From Streptomyces lavendulae subsp. lavendulae (GTDB lineage Bacteria > Actinomycetota > Actinomycetes > Streptomycetales > Streptomycetaceae): a stretch of 64,000 nt of DNA. Numbering within the stretch: position 1 is the first letter of the stretch; each line of letters opens with the position of its first letter. Position numbers and translations under genes: made by a program. The notes below the pieces were generated by a model that worked only from the letters and a program-made list of their open reading frames with translations, did no database searches and was not told the origin of the DNA. This document shows positions 8,821 to 16,385 of the stretch, in pieces. The stretch covers positions 7,513,501 through 7,577,500 of the forward strand of contig NZ_CP024985.1 of the NCBI RefSeq assembly GCF_002803845.1. Direction: 5' to 3'.

Positions 8821-9207
8821 ATGTCCCAGACGGCCACCCTCACGCGCAGCCCGGACTGGCCCCTCCAGGTGAAGTCCCCCGGCTCGCACGACTGGGAGCG
8901 CAGCGCCACCCGCTGGCTGCGGGACCTGCTCCCGGCCCGCTACGGCAGCTACCTGACGCTGACCCGTCACCACGCCCTGCTCGCCCGCCACGTCCAGCTC
9001 CAGCTGCAGCACGAGATGCGCGCGGTGCGCGTGGCCCTGCACACCAGCCGGGCCGATCTGCCGATGATGGGCGTCGCCGAGTCCGTGATCGAGAACACGA
9101 TCAGGATGTACGCCATCGAGCTCGAACAGCTCGGCCGCCTCTCCCGGGGCGTCCGCCTCGTCTCCGAGGCGCTCCTCGTGGGCACCCCGGCCCAGCGCAA
9201 GCGCTGA
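8821..9207 (+). CDS. Conserved-type small helical protein, unknown function
   Basis: 128 residues with no signal peptide or membrane span. It is predominantly helical and charged (HVQLQLQHEMRAVRVALHTSR, IENTIRMYAIELEQLGRLSRGVRLVSEAL). ATG 8821 has GGAAGTG six nt upstream; an in-frame GTG at 8812 is the alternative. Codon bias is typical of the host, so I regard it as real. It lies downstream of the RpiR gene and of the palindrome at 8545, so it is the most obvious target of that regulator. Converges on phospholipase D with 25 bp between stops. Confidence 0.7.
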   Translation: MSQTATLTRSPDWPLQVKSPGSHDWERSATRWLRDLLPARYGSYLTLTRHHALLARHVQLQLQHEMRAVRVALHTSRADLPMMGVAESVIENTIRMYAIELEQLGRLSRGVRLVSEALLVGTPAQRKR

Positions 9208-9232
9208 TCCCGGGGCGCCCCCGCGTCCGGAC

Positions 9233-10828
9233 TCAGCCCTGGCAGACGCCGCGCGCGTAGTCGTACGTGGCGGTCGCCTGCGAGTACTTCCACTGGGAGG
9301 CGAGCAGGCCGTCCGCCAGCTGCTTCGCGGCGGCCGGGCTCTCGACGACGTAGCCGAAGTCCTGGAGCCACGACGGGTACAGGTTCTTCGAGCCGATGTA
9401 GAAGGCCGAGTCGTCCACCGAGACCAGCTTGTGGTGCTGGGCGTACGGCTTGCCGTCCGCCCACGTCGCCTTGTCGGAGGCGCGGAACGTCGCCAGCTGC
9501 AGACCGTCGCACATCGCGGCCTTCGCCCGGCCCGCGTCGCCGGTCAGGGCCTGGAGGCGGCCCCGCAGGACGTCGCTCACCTCGGACAGCGACTTGATCT
9601 GGGAGTAGCCGCCACTGCCGACCGCGCCCCGGTTCGCCGGGTCGCTGACGACGATGCGCACCTTCACCCCGGCCGCCAGCTTCGCGGCGAGGGCGTCGTA
9701 GAGCCGGACGTCGTAGCGGGGCAGCGGCGGGCAGGTCGCGTTCAGGTCCTGCTGGGAGATCTCGATGTGCCCGGTCGCGCTCGCGACCAGCGCCCGCAGC
9801 GCGCTCTCCTCCGGGTTGACCGTGTCGTAGTCCCGGTCGGCGTTGGTGTTGTCGTGCACCCCGACGACGCACTTGGTGTCGGGGGCCGTCGGCAGGACGG
9901 GCTTGAAGGCCGAGGCCGGGTCGCTCTGCCGGATGCCGACGCCGAGGCCGCCGACCGCGAGGGCCGGGACGTCGCCGCCGCCCGCCGGGGCCGCGGGGCG
10001 GGGCAGGGTGGACATGCAGCCCGCGTCGCCGGAGGAGGCGAACCAGACGCTGGCCCAGTTGCTCTTGTTGCGGCAGGTCCAGTCCCACAGGGTGTCGAGG
10101 TAGCGGGCGGCCGAGCCCGCGGCGGGACCGGACAGCGCGAGGTCGACGTCGTTCACCGGGTGGGCGGTGTCGAGGTAGTCGTCCTTCCAGCTGTTGATGC
10201 CGCCGGTGATCACCGAACCGCCGTCCACCACGACGATCTTGGAGTGGTTCCAGGAGAACGCGGTCTTCGAGGTCGTCGTCGACGCCACGTTGAGCGTGAT
10301 GTTCGCCGCCGCGGGCCCCAGCTTGGCCAGCAGCTCGTCGCGGTACGAGGACGGGATCACATTGGCGTGGTAGATCGGCGCGGCGCCGACCAGGACGCGC
10401 ACCTGGAGCCGGTTGCCCTTCTGCACCGCCTCCTTCAGGCCGGCCACGATCGCGTCCTGGAACCCGCCGTTGGGGAAGGGGGCCAGGGTGGATATGTCCA
10501 CGCTCTGCCGGGCCTGGGCGATGTCCTCGCGCATCTTCTCCAGCAGCCGGCGGGAGCCGGGGCGCTCGGTGCAGGCCGGGTCGCCCCAGCAGCCGGGGCT
10601 CTGCAGCAGCCAGTCGGAACCGCCGGGGGCGGAGGCGCCGAGGCGGTTGCCGGCGGTGTGCTCCCAGACCGAGCCCTCCAGGCCGGGGGAGACCTGGCGC
10701 AGGGTCTGCTCCACCGCGTCCAGGTGCGGGGTGGGGGAGTCGGCGTACGCCGGGGCGGCGGACAGCAGGGCGAAGGAGGAGAGGGAGAGCGCGAGCGTGA
10801 GGGCCGTCGTGCGGACGGTGCGTGCCAA
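9233..10828 (-). CDS. pld: Secreted phospholipase D
   Basis: 531 residues, the usual length for Streptomyces PLD. A signal peptide ends near AYADS (about residue 30). Two HKD half-sites make the active centre: WNHSKIVVVDGGSVITGG near residues 193-210 and QHHKLVSVDDSAFYIGSKN near 462-480. Long stretches (GCWGDPACTE, DYDTVNPEE, SDPANRGAVGSGGYSQIKSL) match what I know of secreted Streptomyces PLDs, which hydrolyse or transphosphatidylate phosphatidylcholine. The start is TTG at 10828 with AAGGAA upstream. Monocistronic. The near-palindrome at 10894 lies in its promoter region. Confidence 0.95.
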   Translation of the reverse strand: MARTVRTTALTLALSLSSFALLSAAPAYADSPTPHLDAVEQTLRQVSPGLEGSVWEHTAGNRLGASAPGGSDWLLQSPGCWGDPACTERPGSRRLLEKMREDIAQARQSVDISTLAPFPNGGFQDAIVAGLKEAVQKGNRLQVRVLVGAAPIYHANVIPSSYRDELLAKLGPAAANITLNVASTTTSKTAFSWNHSKIVVVDGGSVITGGINSWKDDYLDTAHPVNDVDLALSGPAAGSAARYLDTLWDWTCRNKSNWASVWFASSGDAGCMSTLPRPAAPAGGGDVPALAVGGLGVGIRQSDPASAFKPVLPTAPDTKCVVGVHDNTNADRDYDTVNPEESALRALVASATGHIEISQQDLNATCPPLPRYDVRLYDALAAKLAAGVKVRIVVSDPANRGAVGSGGYSQIKSLSEVSDVLRGRLQALTGDAGRAKAAMCDGLQLATFRASDKATWADGKPYAQHHKLVSVDDSAFYIGSKNLYPSWLQDFGYVVESPAAAKQLADGLLASQWKYSQATATYDYARGVCQG

Positions 10829-10893
10829 TGTGGTTCCTTGGATGGGGGTGGCTCAGGCCGGACGGCACCGGGAATCGGGCCCCAGCCTTGATC

Positions 10894-10907
10894 AACTCGC
10901 GCAAGTT
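10894..10907. promoter_or_regulatory. Near-palindrome AACTCGCGCAAGTT upstream of pld
   Basis: AACT-YGCGCR-AGTT symmetry, 66 bp upstream of the pld start. It is the only notable dyad in the 317-bp gap 10829-11145; a TACCTT -10-like box at 11104-11109 serves the small secreted gene on the other side. Confidence 0.3.
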
Positions 10908-11145
10908 ACCAGCCCGTAGGGCTCTGTTCATCTCCGTCCGTCGACTTCCGGCCACCTCCGGAGGGACCCCTCTGCGGGCATGGCCGAAAAGTGCTGACGG
11001 AATCGCGGCGTCCGGTGGGCCGTCGGGGAGCGGGCGTATCGGCCATTCGGATTGGAGTCGGCGCGACGCGGAACGCCGCCCGGACAGCGGGAGCCCCCCG
11101 CCCTACCTTCGGGGACTGTTCCGCTTCTTCCCGAAAGGTGCATCC

Positions 11146-11346
11146 ATGCGATCTGTCCGTTCCGCATTCGCCGTCCTCGCCACCGCCGCCATCGTGCTCG
11201 CCGGCGCGGGCGCCGCGAGCGCCGACGTGAACGTGACCGTCCCGGAAGGCAGCCAGTACAACCTCGTCTTCGGCGACTGGTTCCAGTTCGCCGCCGACGA
11301 CATCTTCAACGCGGGCAAGGACAACACCGTCGGTTCCAACAACTGA
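11146..11346 (+). CDS. Small secreted peptide, unknown function
   Basis: 66 residues with a clear signal peptide (cleavage after GAASA, near residue 26), leaving a mature acidic peptide of about 40 residues (DVNVTVPEGSQYNLVFGDW, then FQFAADDIFNAGKDNTVGSNN). No Cys, so it is not a disulfide-bridged chaplin or lantibiotic type. ATG 11146 follows GAAAGG. A TACCTT box 37 nt upstream could be its promoter. Function not recognised; the size suggests a surface or extracellular structural peptide. Confidence 0.7.
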   Translation: MRSVRSAFAVLATAAIVLAGAGAASADVNVTVPEGSQYNLVFGDWFQFAADDIFNAGKDNTVGSNN

Positions 11347-11360
11347 CGCGACGAGCCGTA

Positions 11361-11404
11361 CGGGCCCGGCCCGCCCCCGGTCGTACGGGGGCGGGCCGGG
11401 CCCG
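11361..11404. terminator. Bidirectional 18-bp stem terminator
   Basis: Arms CGGGCCCGGCCCGCCCCC (11361-11378) and its exact complement (11387-11404), loop GGTCGTAC, between two convergent genes. Confidence 0.8.
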
Positions 11405-11412
11405 GCCGCGCG

Positions 11413-12522
11413 TCAGAGCCAGGGGATCTGCTCCGCCCCGTACCGGTAGGCGCGGAAGACGGAGTTCTGCGCGCCGCGCGAGGACTCCAGGCCGGTGCCG
11501 CGGCTGAACGAGCCGAACTCCGGCACGACGAACTCCCAGACCACGTCCCCCTCGGGGGTCACCTCGAAGAGCCGCCCGAAGGAACCCTCGGCGATGAACG
11601 TGTTGCCGTTGGGCAGGCGCTGGGCGCTGGACATGTACGGGCTGTAGAAGTTCTGCGGCGGATTGTCCTCGTACGACCACACCTGCTCGCCCGTCGTCGG
11701 GTCGAGCTCCAGCACCCGCGAGTACGGCACGGACGTCGTGTCGCGGTAGGTCCCGTTGTCGAACACCAGGATATTGCCGCCCGGCAGCTCGTGCGGGTGG
11801 TGCTGCTGCGCGAGGACGTCGGGGCCTATCCGCCAGCGCACGGAGCCGTCGGCGCGGTCCACGGCCACCGTCGTCGACGCGCTGCGGAAGCCCACGACGA
11901 TGCCGCCGTCGGCGAGTTCGTTGACGGTGTTGGCCATCGGCCAGTGCTCGCGGGCGAAGTGCGGGTTGAGCGGTACCTCCTCCGGGTCGAGGTGCTCGAT
12001 CGCCGCCCAGCGCCAGACCGTCTCGCCCTCCCAGGTCAGCTCGTACACCACGTCCCCGTAGATCACCCCGCCCGGTGCCTCCGAGCCGGGGATGCCGCCG
12101 CGGATCCGGGCCGCGTCCGCCGGGGACAGCGGCTCCACGACGGTGATCAGCAGGTTGCCGTTGCGCAGGACGGAGGCGTCGTGGTGGTGGAAGGGGTGGC
12201 GGACCTCGCGCAGCACGGTGGAGTCCGGGGCGAGTTCCTGGAAGATGCCGCCGTGGTAGACGTCCCAGATGGGGAAGAGGCTCGGGCCGCCGGTGTCCTT
12301 GGCCGCGTAGAAGAGGGTGCCTCCCGGGAGCAGCTGGGCCTGACGGCCGGGTGGGTGCGGGGAGTTCCAGGTGTGGGCGGGCTCGCCGTCGATGCCGACG
12401 AGGTGGATCCGGCCGTCACCGGTGATCGGGGTGTAGAGGGTGTAGCCGCCGAAGCTGCGCCGCGGATCGTGGGCGCGCAGGCCGGTGCCGCGGCGGCGCA
12501 GGGTGTTCTGGTCGACGCTCAT
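11413..12522 (-). CDS. Arylsulfotransferase (ASST) family protein
   Basis: 369 residues, no signal peptide. Repeated blade-like segments (LLPGGTLFYAA, VLRNGNLLITV, ELADGGIVVGF, ELPGGNILVFDNGTYR, RLPNGNTFIAEGSFGRLFEV) mark a six-bladed propeller of the Arylsulfotran type; HHHDASVL and QHHPHELPGG give candidate catalytic or substrate-binding His residues. Characterised ASSTs move sulfate between phenolic compounds; this one would act in the cytoplasm. ATG 12522 has GGGAGGACC upstream. It is the last gene of an operon after SsuC-, SsuB- and SsuA-like genes, separated from the binding-protein gene by a 63-bp G/C-tract spacer. The context suggests handling of imported sulfate esters or sulfonates. 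Confidence 0.8.
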   Translation of the reverse strand: MSVDQNTLRRRGTGLRAHDPRRSFGGYTLYTPITGDGRIHLVGIDGEPAHTWNSPHPPGRQAQLLPGGTLFYAAKDTGGPSLFPIWDVYHGGIFQELAPDSTVLREVRHPFHHHDASVLRNGNLLITVVEPLSPADAARIRGGIPGSEAPGGVIYGDVVYELTWEGETVWRWAAIEHLDPEEVPLNPHFAREHWPMANTVNELADGGIVVGFRSASTTVAVDRADGSVRWRIGPDVLAQQHHPHELPGGNILVFDNGTYRDTTSVPYSRVLELDPTTGEQVWSYEDNPPQNFYSPYMSSAQRLPNGNTFIAEGSFGRLFEVTPEGDVVWEFVVPEFGSFSRGTGLESSRGAQNSVFRAYRYGAEQIPWL

Positions 12523-12535
12523 GGAGGGTCCTCCC

Positions 12536-12580
12536 GGGGTGGGTGGGGTGGGTGGGGTGGTGGGGCGGGTGGTGCGGGGG
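12536..12580 (+). repeat. G-tract spacer (potential G-quadruplex)
   Basis: Repeated GGGT/GGGGT runs between the binding-protein and arylsulfotransferase genes. The G-rich strand is the template strand for this operon. Confidence 0.5.
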
Positions 12581-12585
12581 CCGGT

Positions 12586-13593
12586 TCAGGGGGTGGTGAC
12601 CGTGACGGCCGCCGGATCGGCCGCCCGCAGGGGGCCGGGCCGCAGCCGGGCCGACAGCGCGGACCGGTCGGCGGCGCCCGGCAGGGACTGGGCGGCCTTG
12701 GCCCAGGCGGCCTCGTCCGACAGATCGGCGAGCAACTCGGGCGTCAGGCTCGCCCCGTAGGCGTAGCGGGGCTGGAAGGCGTCGACGTACCCGGCCTGGA
12801 GCGCGCCCTTGGACTGGGCCACCACGGCCGCCCGCGCCGCGGCCGGATCGGCGGCGGCGGCGCGCTGCGCGCCGAGCACCGTGCGCAGGACGGAGGTGGT
12901 CTCCTCGTCGCCCGCCGAGGGGCCCGCGACGAGGAGGGTGTGGGCGGTGTAGCCGGTGAAGGGGAGCTCGGCGTAGCGGGCGCCGAGGGCGGTGCGGGCG
13001 GCGTCGTAGAAGCTGGGGAAGGTGACGCCGGCGTCGACGTCACCGCGGGCGAGGGCGGGGGCGACCTGGTTCGGGGCCAGGTTGACCACCGTCACGTCCG
13101 CCGCGGTCAGCCCGGCGGAGGCGAGCATCCGGGACAGGGCGTACTCGACGTTCGTCCCCTGCGGGACCCCGACCTTGAGGCCCCTGAGCGCGCCGAAACC
13201 CGTGACGGAGCGGTCGGTGCGGGTGAGCAGGCGCCAGTCCGAGAAGCGGGACAGGTCGGCCACGATCCGCACGTCGCGCCCGCCGAGCGCGGCCGTGACC
13301 GCGGGCAGGTCGCCCACGACCCCGAACGGGGCCTGGCCGCCGAGGACGGCGTTCAGTGCGTCGCGGCCGGTGGGCAGGGTGGTCAGGGTGGCGTCGAGGC
13401 CCTCGGCGGCCCAGAGCGAGCGCTCCTGGGCGAGGTAGACGGGCGCGGCGGCCAGCTGGTCGCTTCCGGCCAGGGTCACGGCGCGCCGTCCGCCGCCGCC
13501 CCCGGCCCCGCCGTCGGCGTCGGCGCAGGCGGTGGCGAGGAGCGGGAACAGCGCGGCCAGCAGTACGACGGCCAGCGCGCGGGGTCTGGGCAT
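12586..13593 (-). CDS. ABC transporter substrate-binding lipoprotein (sulfonate/nitrate/taurine type)
   Basis: 335 residues with a lipoprotein signal (LLATAC lipobox, Cys about residue 23) and then a Gly-rich linker. The periplasmic-binding fold of the SsuA/TauA/NMT1 group shows in AAPVYLAQERSLWAAEGLDATL, GVVGDLPAVTAAL and GLKVGVPQGTNVEYAL. It captures the ligand outside the membrane for the SsuB/SsuC-like partners encoded just upstream in the same operon. Substrate not provable from sequence; sulfonates or sulfate esters are favoured by the neighbouring arylsulfotransferase. G-tract spacers lie on both sides of the gene. Confidence 0.88.
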   Translation of the reverse strand: MPRPRALAVVLLAALFPLLATACADADGGAGGGGGRRAVTLAGSDQLAAAPVYLAQERSLWAAEGLDATLTTLPTGRDALNAVLGGQAPFGVVGDLPAVTAALGGRDVRIVADLSRFSDWRLLTRTDRSVTGFGALRGLKVGVPQGTNVEYALSRMLASAGLTAADVTVVNLAPNQVAPALARGDVDAGVTFPSFYDAARTALGARYAELPFTGYTAHTLLVAGPSAGDEETTSVLRTVLGAQRAAAADPAAARAAVVAQSKGALQAGYVDAFQPRYAYGASLTPELLADLSDEAAWAKAAQSLPGAADRSALSARLRPGPLRAADPAAVTVTTP

Positions 13594-13607
13594 GGTGGGT
13601 TCCTTCC

Positions 13608-13655
13608 GGGGATGGGGGATGGGGGTTGGGGGATGGGGGATCGGGGGTTCAGGGG
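13608..13655 (+). repeat. Second G-tract spacer (potential G-quadruplex)
   Basis: Runs of four to five G separated by AT or TT, running from the spacer before the binding-protein gene into the stop region of the ATPase gene. Confidence 0.5.
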
Positions 13656-14365
13656 GTGGTGAGGCGGGCCGCGACGCTCTCGCGCAGGGCCGGGTCCGGG
13701 GGGCCCGCAGGGACCGGGTGGTCCGCGAGGACCCGGCCCGGGGAACCTCCGAGGACCACCACCCGCCCGGCCAGGGCGAGCGCCTCGTCGATGTCGTGCG
13801 TCACGAACAGCACGGTGGTGCCGCTGCGCTCCCACAGCTCGCGCAGCAGCGCCTGCATCCGCGTCCGCGTCAGCGCGTCCAGGGCCCCGAACGGCTCGTC
13901 CATCAGCAGGACCTCCGGCCGCGCGGCCAGCGCCCGCGCCAGCGCCACCCGCTGCTGCATCCCGCCGGACAGCTGCGCCGGGTACTTCTCGGCACCGTCC
14001 GCCAGCCCGACCTCCGCGAGCGCGGCCAGGGCCAGTTCGCGCCGGCGCGCACGCGGCAGCCCGAGCCGCTTGAGGGCGAACTCGACGTTGCCGCGGGCCG
14101 TGCGCCACGGGAAGAGCGCGTAGTGCTGGAAGACCACGCCCCGGTCCGGGCCCGGCCCCGTCACCTCGGTGCCGCCGGCCGTCACCCGCCCCGTCGCGGG
14201 CCGCACGAAACCGGCGACCGTGTTCAGCACCGTGGACTTCCCGCAGCCGCTCGGCCCGAGCAGCGCCGTGAACGACCCCGCAGGGAACACCAGGTCCGTC
14301 GGCCGCAGCACCGGCGCGGCCCCGTACCCGACCGACAGCCCCTCCAGCCGTACCTCCAGGCTCAT
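13649..14365 (-). CDS. ABC transporter ATP-binding protein (SsuB/TauB type)
   Basis: 238 residues: Walker A GPSGCGKST near residues 38-46, Q-loop VVFQHYALFPW, signature LSGGMQQR, Walker B EVLLMDEPFGALDALTR, and H-loop FVTHDIDEAL. This is the standard size and motif set of the nitrate/sulfonate/taurine uptake family. It energises import with the SsuC-like permease, whose stop codon overlaps this start (ATGA). Confidence 0.93.
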   Translation of the reverse strand: MSLEVRLEGLSVGYGAAPVLRPTDLVFPAGSFTALLGPSGCGKSTVLNTVAGFVRPATGRVTAGGTEVTGPGPDRGVVFQHYALFPWRTARGNVEFALKRLGLPRARRRELALAALAEVGLADGAEKYPAQLSGGMQQRVALARALAARPEVLLMDEPFGALDALTRTRMQALLRELWERSGTTVLFVTHDIDEALALAGRVVVLGGSPGRVLADHPVPAGPPDPALRESVAARLTTP

Positions 14366-15141
14366 GACGCGCTCCAGTGCACCCAGCGACGCCCGACGGC
14401 GGCCAGCAGCAGGTCGGCGGCCACGCCCAGCAGCCCGAGGACGAGCAGCCCCGCGAACATCCGGTCCACCCGCAGGAACTGGCCGTCCACCTGCAGTCGG
14501 TACGCCAACCCGCTGTCCGCGCCGCCCAGTTCGGCGGCGACCAGTGCCAGCAGGGCCACGGATGCCCCGTAGCGCAGCGCGGCCAGCAGCGCCGGCGCGG
14601 CGGCGGGCAGCAGCACCTCGGTGAACCTGCGGTGCAGGGGCGCCCCCAGCGAGCGGGCGGCCCGCAGGTGCGACACCGGTACGCGCGAGACCCCGTCGTG
14701 CACGTAGAGCCAGACCGCGAGGAGGACGGCGTAGGCGATCAGCAGCCGCTTGGCGTTCTCGCCGATGCCGAACCAGGCGGTCGCCAGCGGCACCAGCGCG
14801 ACGGCCGGGATCGGCCGGAGGAAGGAGACCACCGGCGTCACGGCGGCCGACAGCCGGGGCAGGTACCCCGTCGCGAACCCGAGGGCGCCGCCGATCACCG
14901 CCCCCAGCGCGAAACCCTGTCCCGTGCGGGCCAGGCTGGCGCCGAGGTCGGTGGCCAGGGTCCCCTCGCGGGCGCTGTCCGCCAGGGCCGCCGCCGTCTC
15001 GGCGGGGGAGGGCAGCAGCCCCGGCGCCACCGCGCCGGACCGGGCGAGCAGGTACCAGAGCACCAGGACGGCGCCGGCCGCGCCCAGGGCCGGGCCGAGC
15101 CGGCCGAGGGCCCGGCCGGCGGGGGAGGGGGAGGCTTGCAC
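14362..15141 (-). CDS. ABC transporter permease (SsuC/TauC type)
   Basis: 259 residues, about six membrane spans. The permease signature LGAPLHRRFTEVLLPAAAPAL (EAA-loop type) sits in the second half, and SFLRPIPAVALVPLATAWFGIG is typical of SsuC/TauC/NrtB. The start is GTG 15141, seven nt after GAGGAG. It is the first gene of the four-gene operon and diverges from the XRE-cupin regulator at 15271, with the 39-bp dyad between them. Confidence 0.92.
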   Translation of the reverse strand: MQASPSPAGRALGRLGPALGAAGAVLVLWYLLARSGAVAPGLLPSPAETAAALADSAREGTLATDLGASLARTGQGFALGAVIGGALGFATGYLPRLSAAVTPVVSFLRPIPAVALVPLATAWFGIGENAKRLLIAYAVLLAVWLYVHDGVSRVPVSHLRAARSLGAPLHRRFTEVLLPAAAPALLAALRYGASVALLALVAAELGGADSGLAYRLQVDGQFLRVDRMFAGLLVLGLLGVAADLLLAAVGRRWVHWSAS

Positions 15142-15159
15142 GGGACGACTCCTCGGTGT

Positions 15160-15198
15160 GTTGATAAGTGAGGTCAATAATTGACCACGCTTATCAAC
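15160..15198. promoter_or_regulatory. 39-bp nested dyad operator between SsuC-like operon and XRE-cupin gene
   Basis: Outer arms GTTGATAAG (15160-15168) and CTTATCAAC (15190-15198) and inner arms GGTCAAT (15172-15178) and ATTGACC (15180-15186) share one centre at 15179. It starts 19 bp upstream of the permease start and probably covers its promoter. Confidence 0.65.
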
Positions 15199-15257
15199 GG
15201 GGTGTTGCGGCGGTGTGAAACCGTCCGGGTCCACCCGGGCCCGCGCGGGCGATGGGA

Positions 15258-15263
15258 TACGTT
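15258..15263 (+). promoter_or_regulatory. TACGTT -10-like box, 7 nt before the start at 15271
   Basis: TACGTT-CACCTGC-GTG, without a Shine-Dalgarno: a leaderless arrangement. Confidence 0.4.
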
Positions 15264-15270
15264 CACCTGC

Positions 15271-15843
15271 GTGTCTCGACCCGAACCCACGCCCGAAGCA
15301 CTGGAGGTCGGCCGGGCGATCCGCGAGTGCCGCACCGCGCGCCGCGTGTCCATGGCCGTGCTCGCCACCCGCTCGGGCCTCTCCCAGCCCTTCCTCAGTC
15401 AACTGGAACGAGGACTGGCCACCCCCAGCCTGAGCTCGATCTACCGCATCGCCGAGGCGCTCGACGTCACCCCCGGCACCTTCCTGCGCCCCCCGGAGCG
15501 CGCCGGAGTCGTCAGCCACGAGAGCGACCCGCAGGTGATCAGGGTGAGCGAGGCCGCCGGACAGGTCGCGCGGGTGCTCATCCCGGGCGGCCGCAGCGGC
15601 CTGATGGAGGCCTACGAGCACCACTTCGAGCCCGGCCGGGGCGAGCGCGGCTGGTTCTCGCACCCGGGCGAGGACTTCCTCTACGTCCTGGAGGGCGAGG
15701 TCCTGCTCGAAGTCGAGGGCGAGGAACCCCTGTTGCTGCGGGCCGGCCGCAGCGCCCACCACCGCGGCGACGTCCCGCACCGCTGCTCGCTGCCGGAGGG
15801 CGGCGCGGCGGCCCGCACCCTGCTGGTCATCGCCAACGCGTAG
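15271..15843 (+). CDS. XRE-family regulator with C-terminal cupin sensor
   Basis: 190 residues. The helix-turn-helix (about residues 10-65) contains VSMAVLATRSGLSQPFLSQLERGLATPSLSSIYRIAEAL; the cupin (about 105-185) contains HHFEPGRGERGWFSHPGEDFLYVLEGEVLLEVEGEE and GDVPHRCSL. Such proteins bind a small ligand or metal in the cupin and usually control the adjacent transport or catabolic operon. Divergent from the SsuCBA-ASST operon with the 39-bp dyad between, so it is the likely local regulator. GTG 15271 is chosen because the HTH begins soon after and a -10-like box sits 7 nt before it. Confidence 0.9.
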   Translation: MSRPEPTPEALEVGRAIRECRTARRVSMAVLATRSGLSQPFLSQLERGLATPSLSSIYRIAEALDVTPGTFLRPPERAGVVSHESDPQVIRVSEAAGQVARVLIPGGRSGLMEAYEHHFEPGRGERGWFSHPGEDFLYVLEGEVLLEVEGEEPLLLRAGRSAHHRGDVPHRCSLPEGGAAARTLLVIANA

Positions 15844-15852
15844 CCGCGCGCC

Positions 15853-16356
15853 TCACGCGGGGGCGGCGTAGCAGCGCACGGTCACCGTGCGCCCGGGGCC
15901 CCAGTGCTGCTCGACGCTCCCCAGCGGGCTCCAGCCGAGGCGGTCGTAGAGGGCGGCGGCGGCCGTGTCGGTGGACAGCACGTCGAGTACGGGATGCAGC
16001 CCGCGCGCCCGCGCCCCGCGCACGGCCCGTGCCATCAGCAGGGCCCCGGCCCCCAGCCCCCGTGCGGCCGGGGCCACGAAGAGCCGGCCGACCACGGCCA
16101 CCGTCTCGACGGGTACGCCGGTCCGGCGGCACCACAGCGCCGGCGCGGCGTCGTCCGGGCCGCTGCGGGAGAGCGCGACATGACCGGCCGTCGTCCCGTC
16201 GTGCCCGGCCACCCAGGCGTCGAGGAGCGCCGGCGGCGACAGCCACCGCTCGGGCCGCTCCGGCCAGTCCACGGGATAGCCGTCGCTGCGGTGGACCTCG
16301 GCGAGCACGCGGGCGCACGCGCCGAGGTCACTGGGTTCACGGCGCCGGACGTCCAT
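15853..16356 (-). CDS. GNAT-family N-acetyltransferase
   Basis: 167 residues with a full GNAT core: VAVVGRLFVAPAARGLGAGALLM supplies the acetyl-CoA pyrophosphate loop (R-G-L-G-A-G, about residues 95-105), and AAAALYDRLGWSPLGS is the C-terminal beta-bulge region. ATG 16356 begins MDVRRREPSDLGACARVL, a typical GNAT start. Converges on the XRE-cupin gene with 9 bp between stops. Acceptor unknown. Confidence 0.88.
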   Translation of the reverse strand: MDVRRREPSDLGACARVLAEVHRSDGYPVDWPERPERWLSPPALLDAWVAGHDGTTAGHVALSRSGPDDAAPALWCRRTGVPVETVAVVGRLFVAPAARGLGAGALLMARAVRGARARGLHPVLDVLSTDTAAAALYDRLGWSPLGSVEQHWGPGRTVTVRCYAAPA

Positions 16357-16385
16357 ACCGCCATGCAACCACGAGGGCCGTGCCG

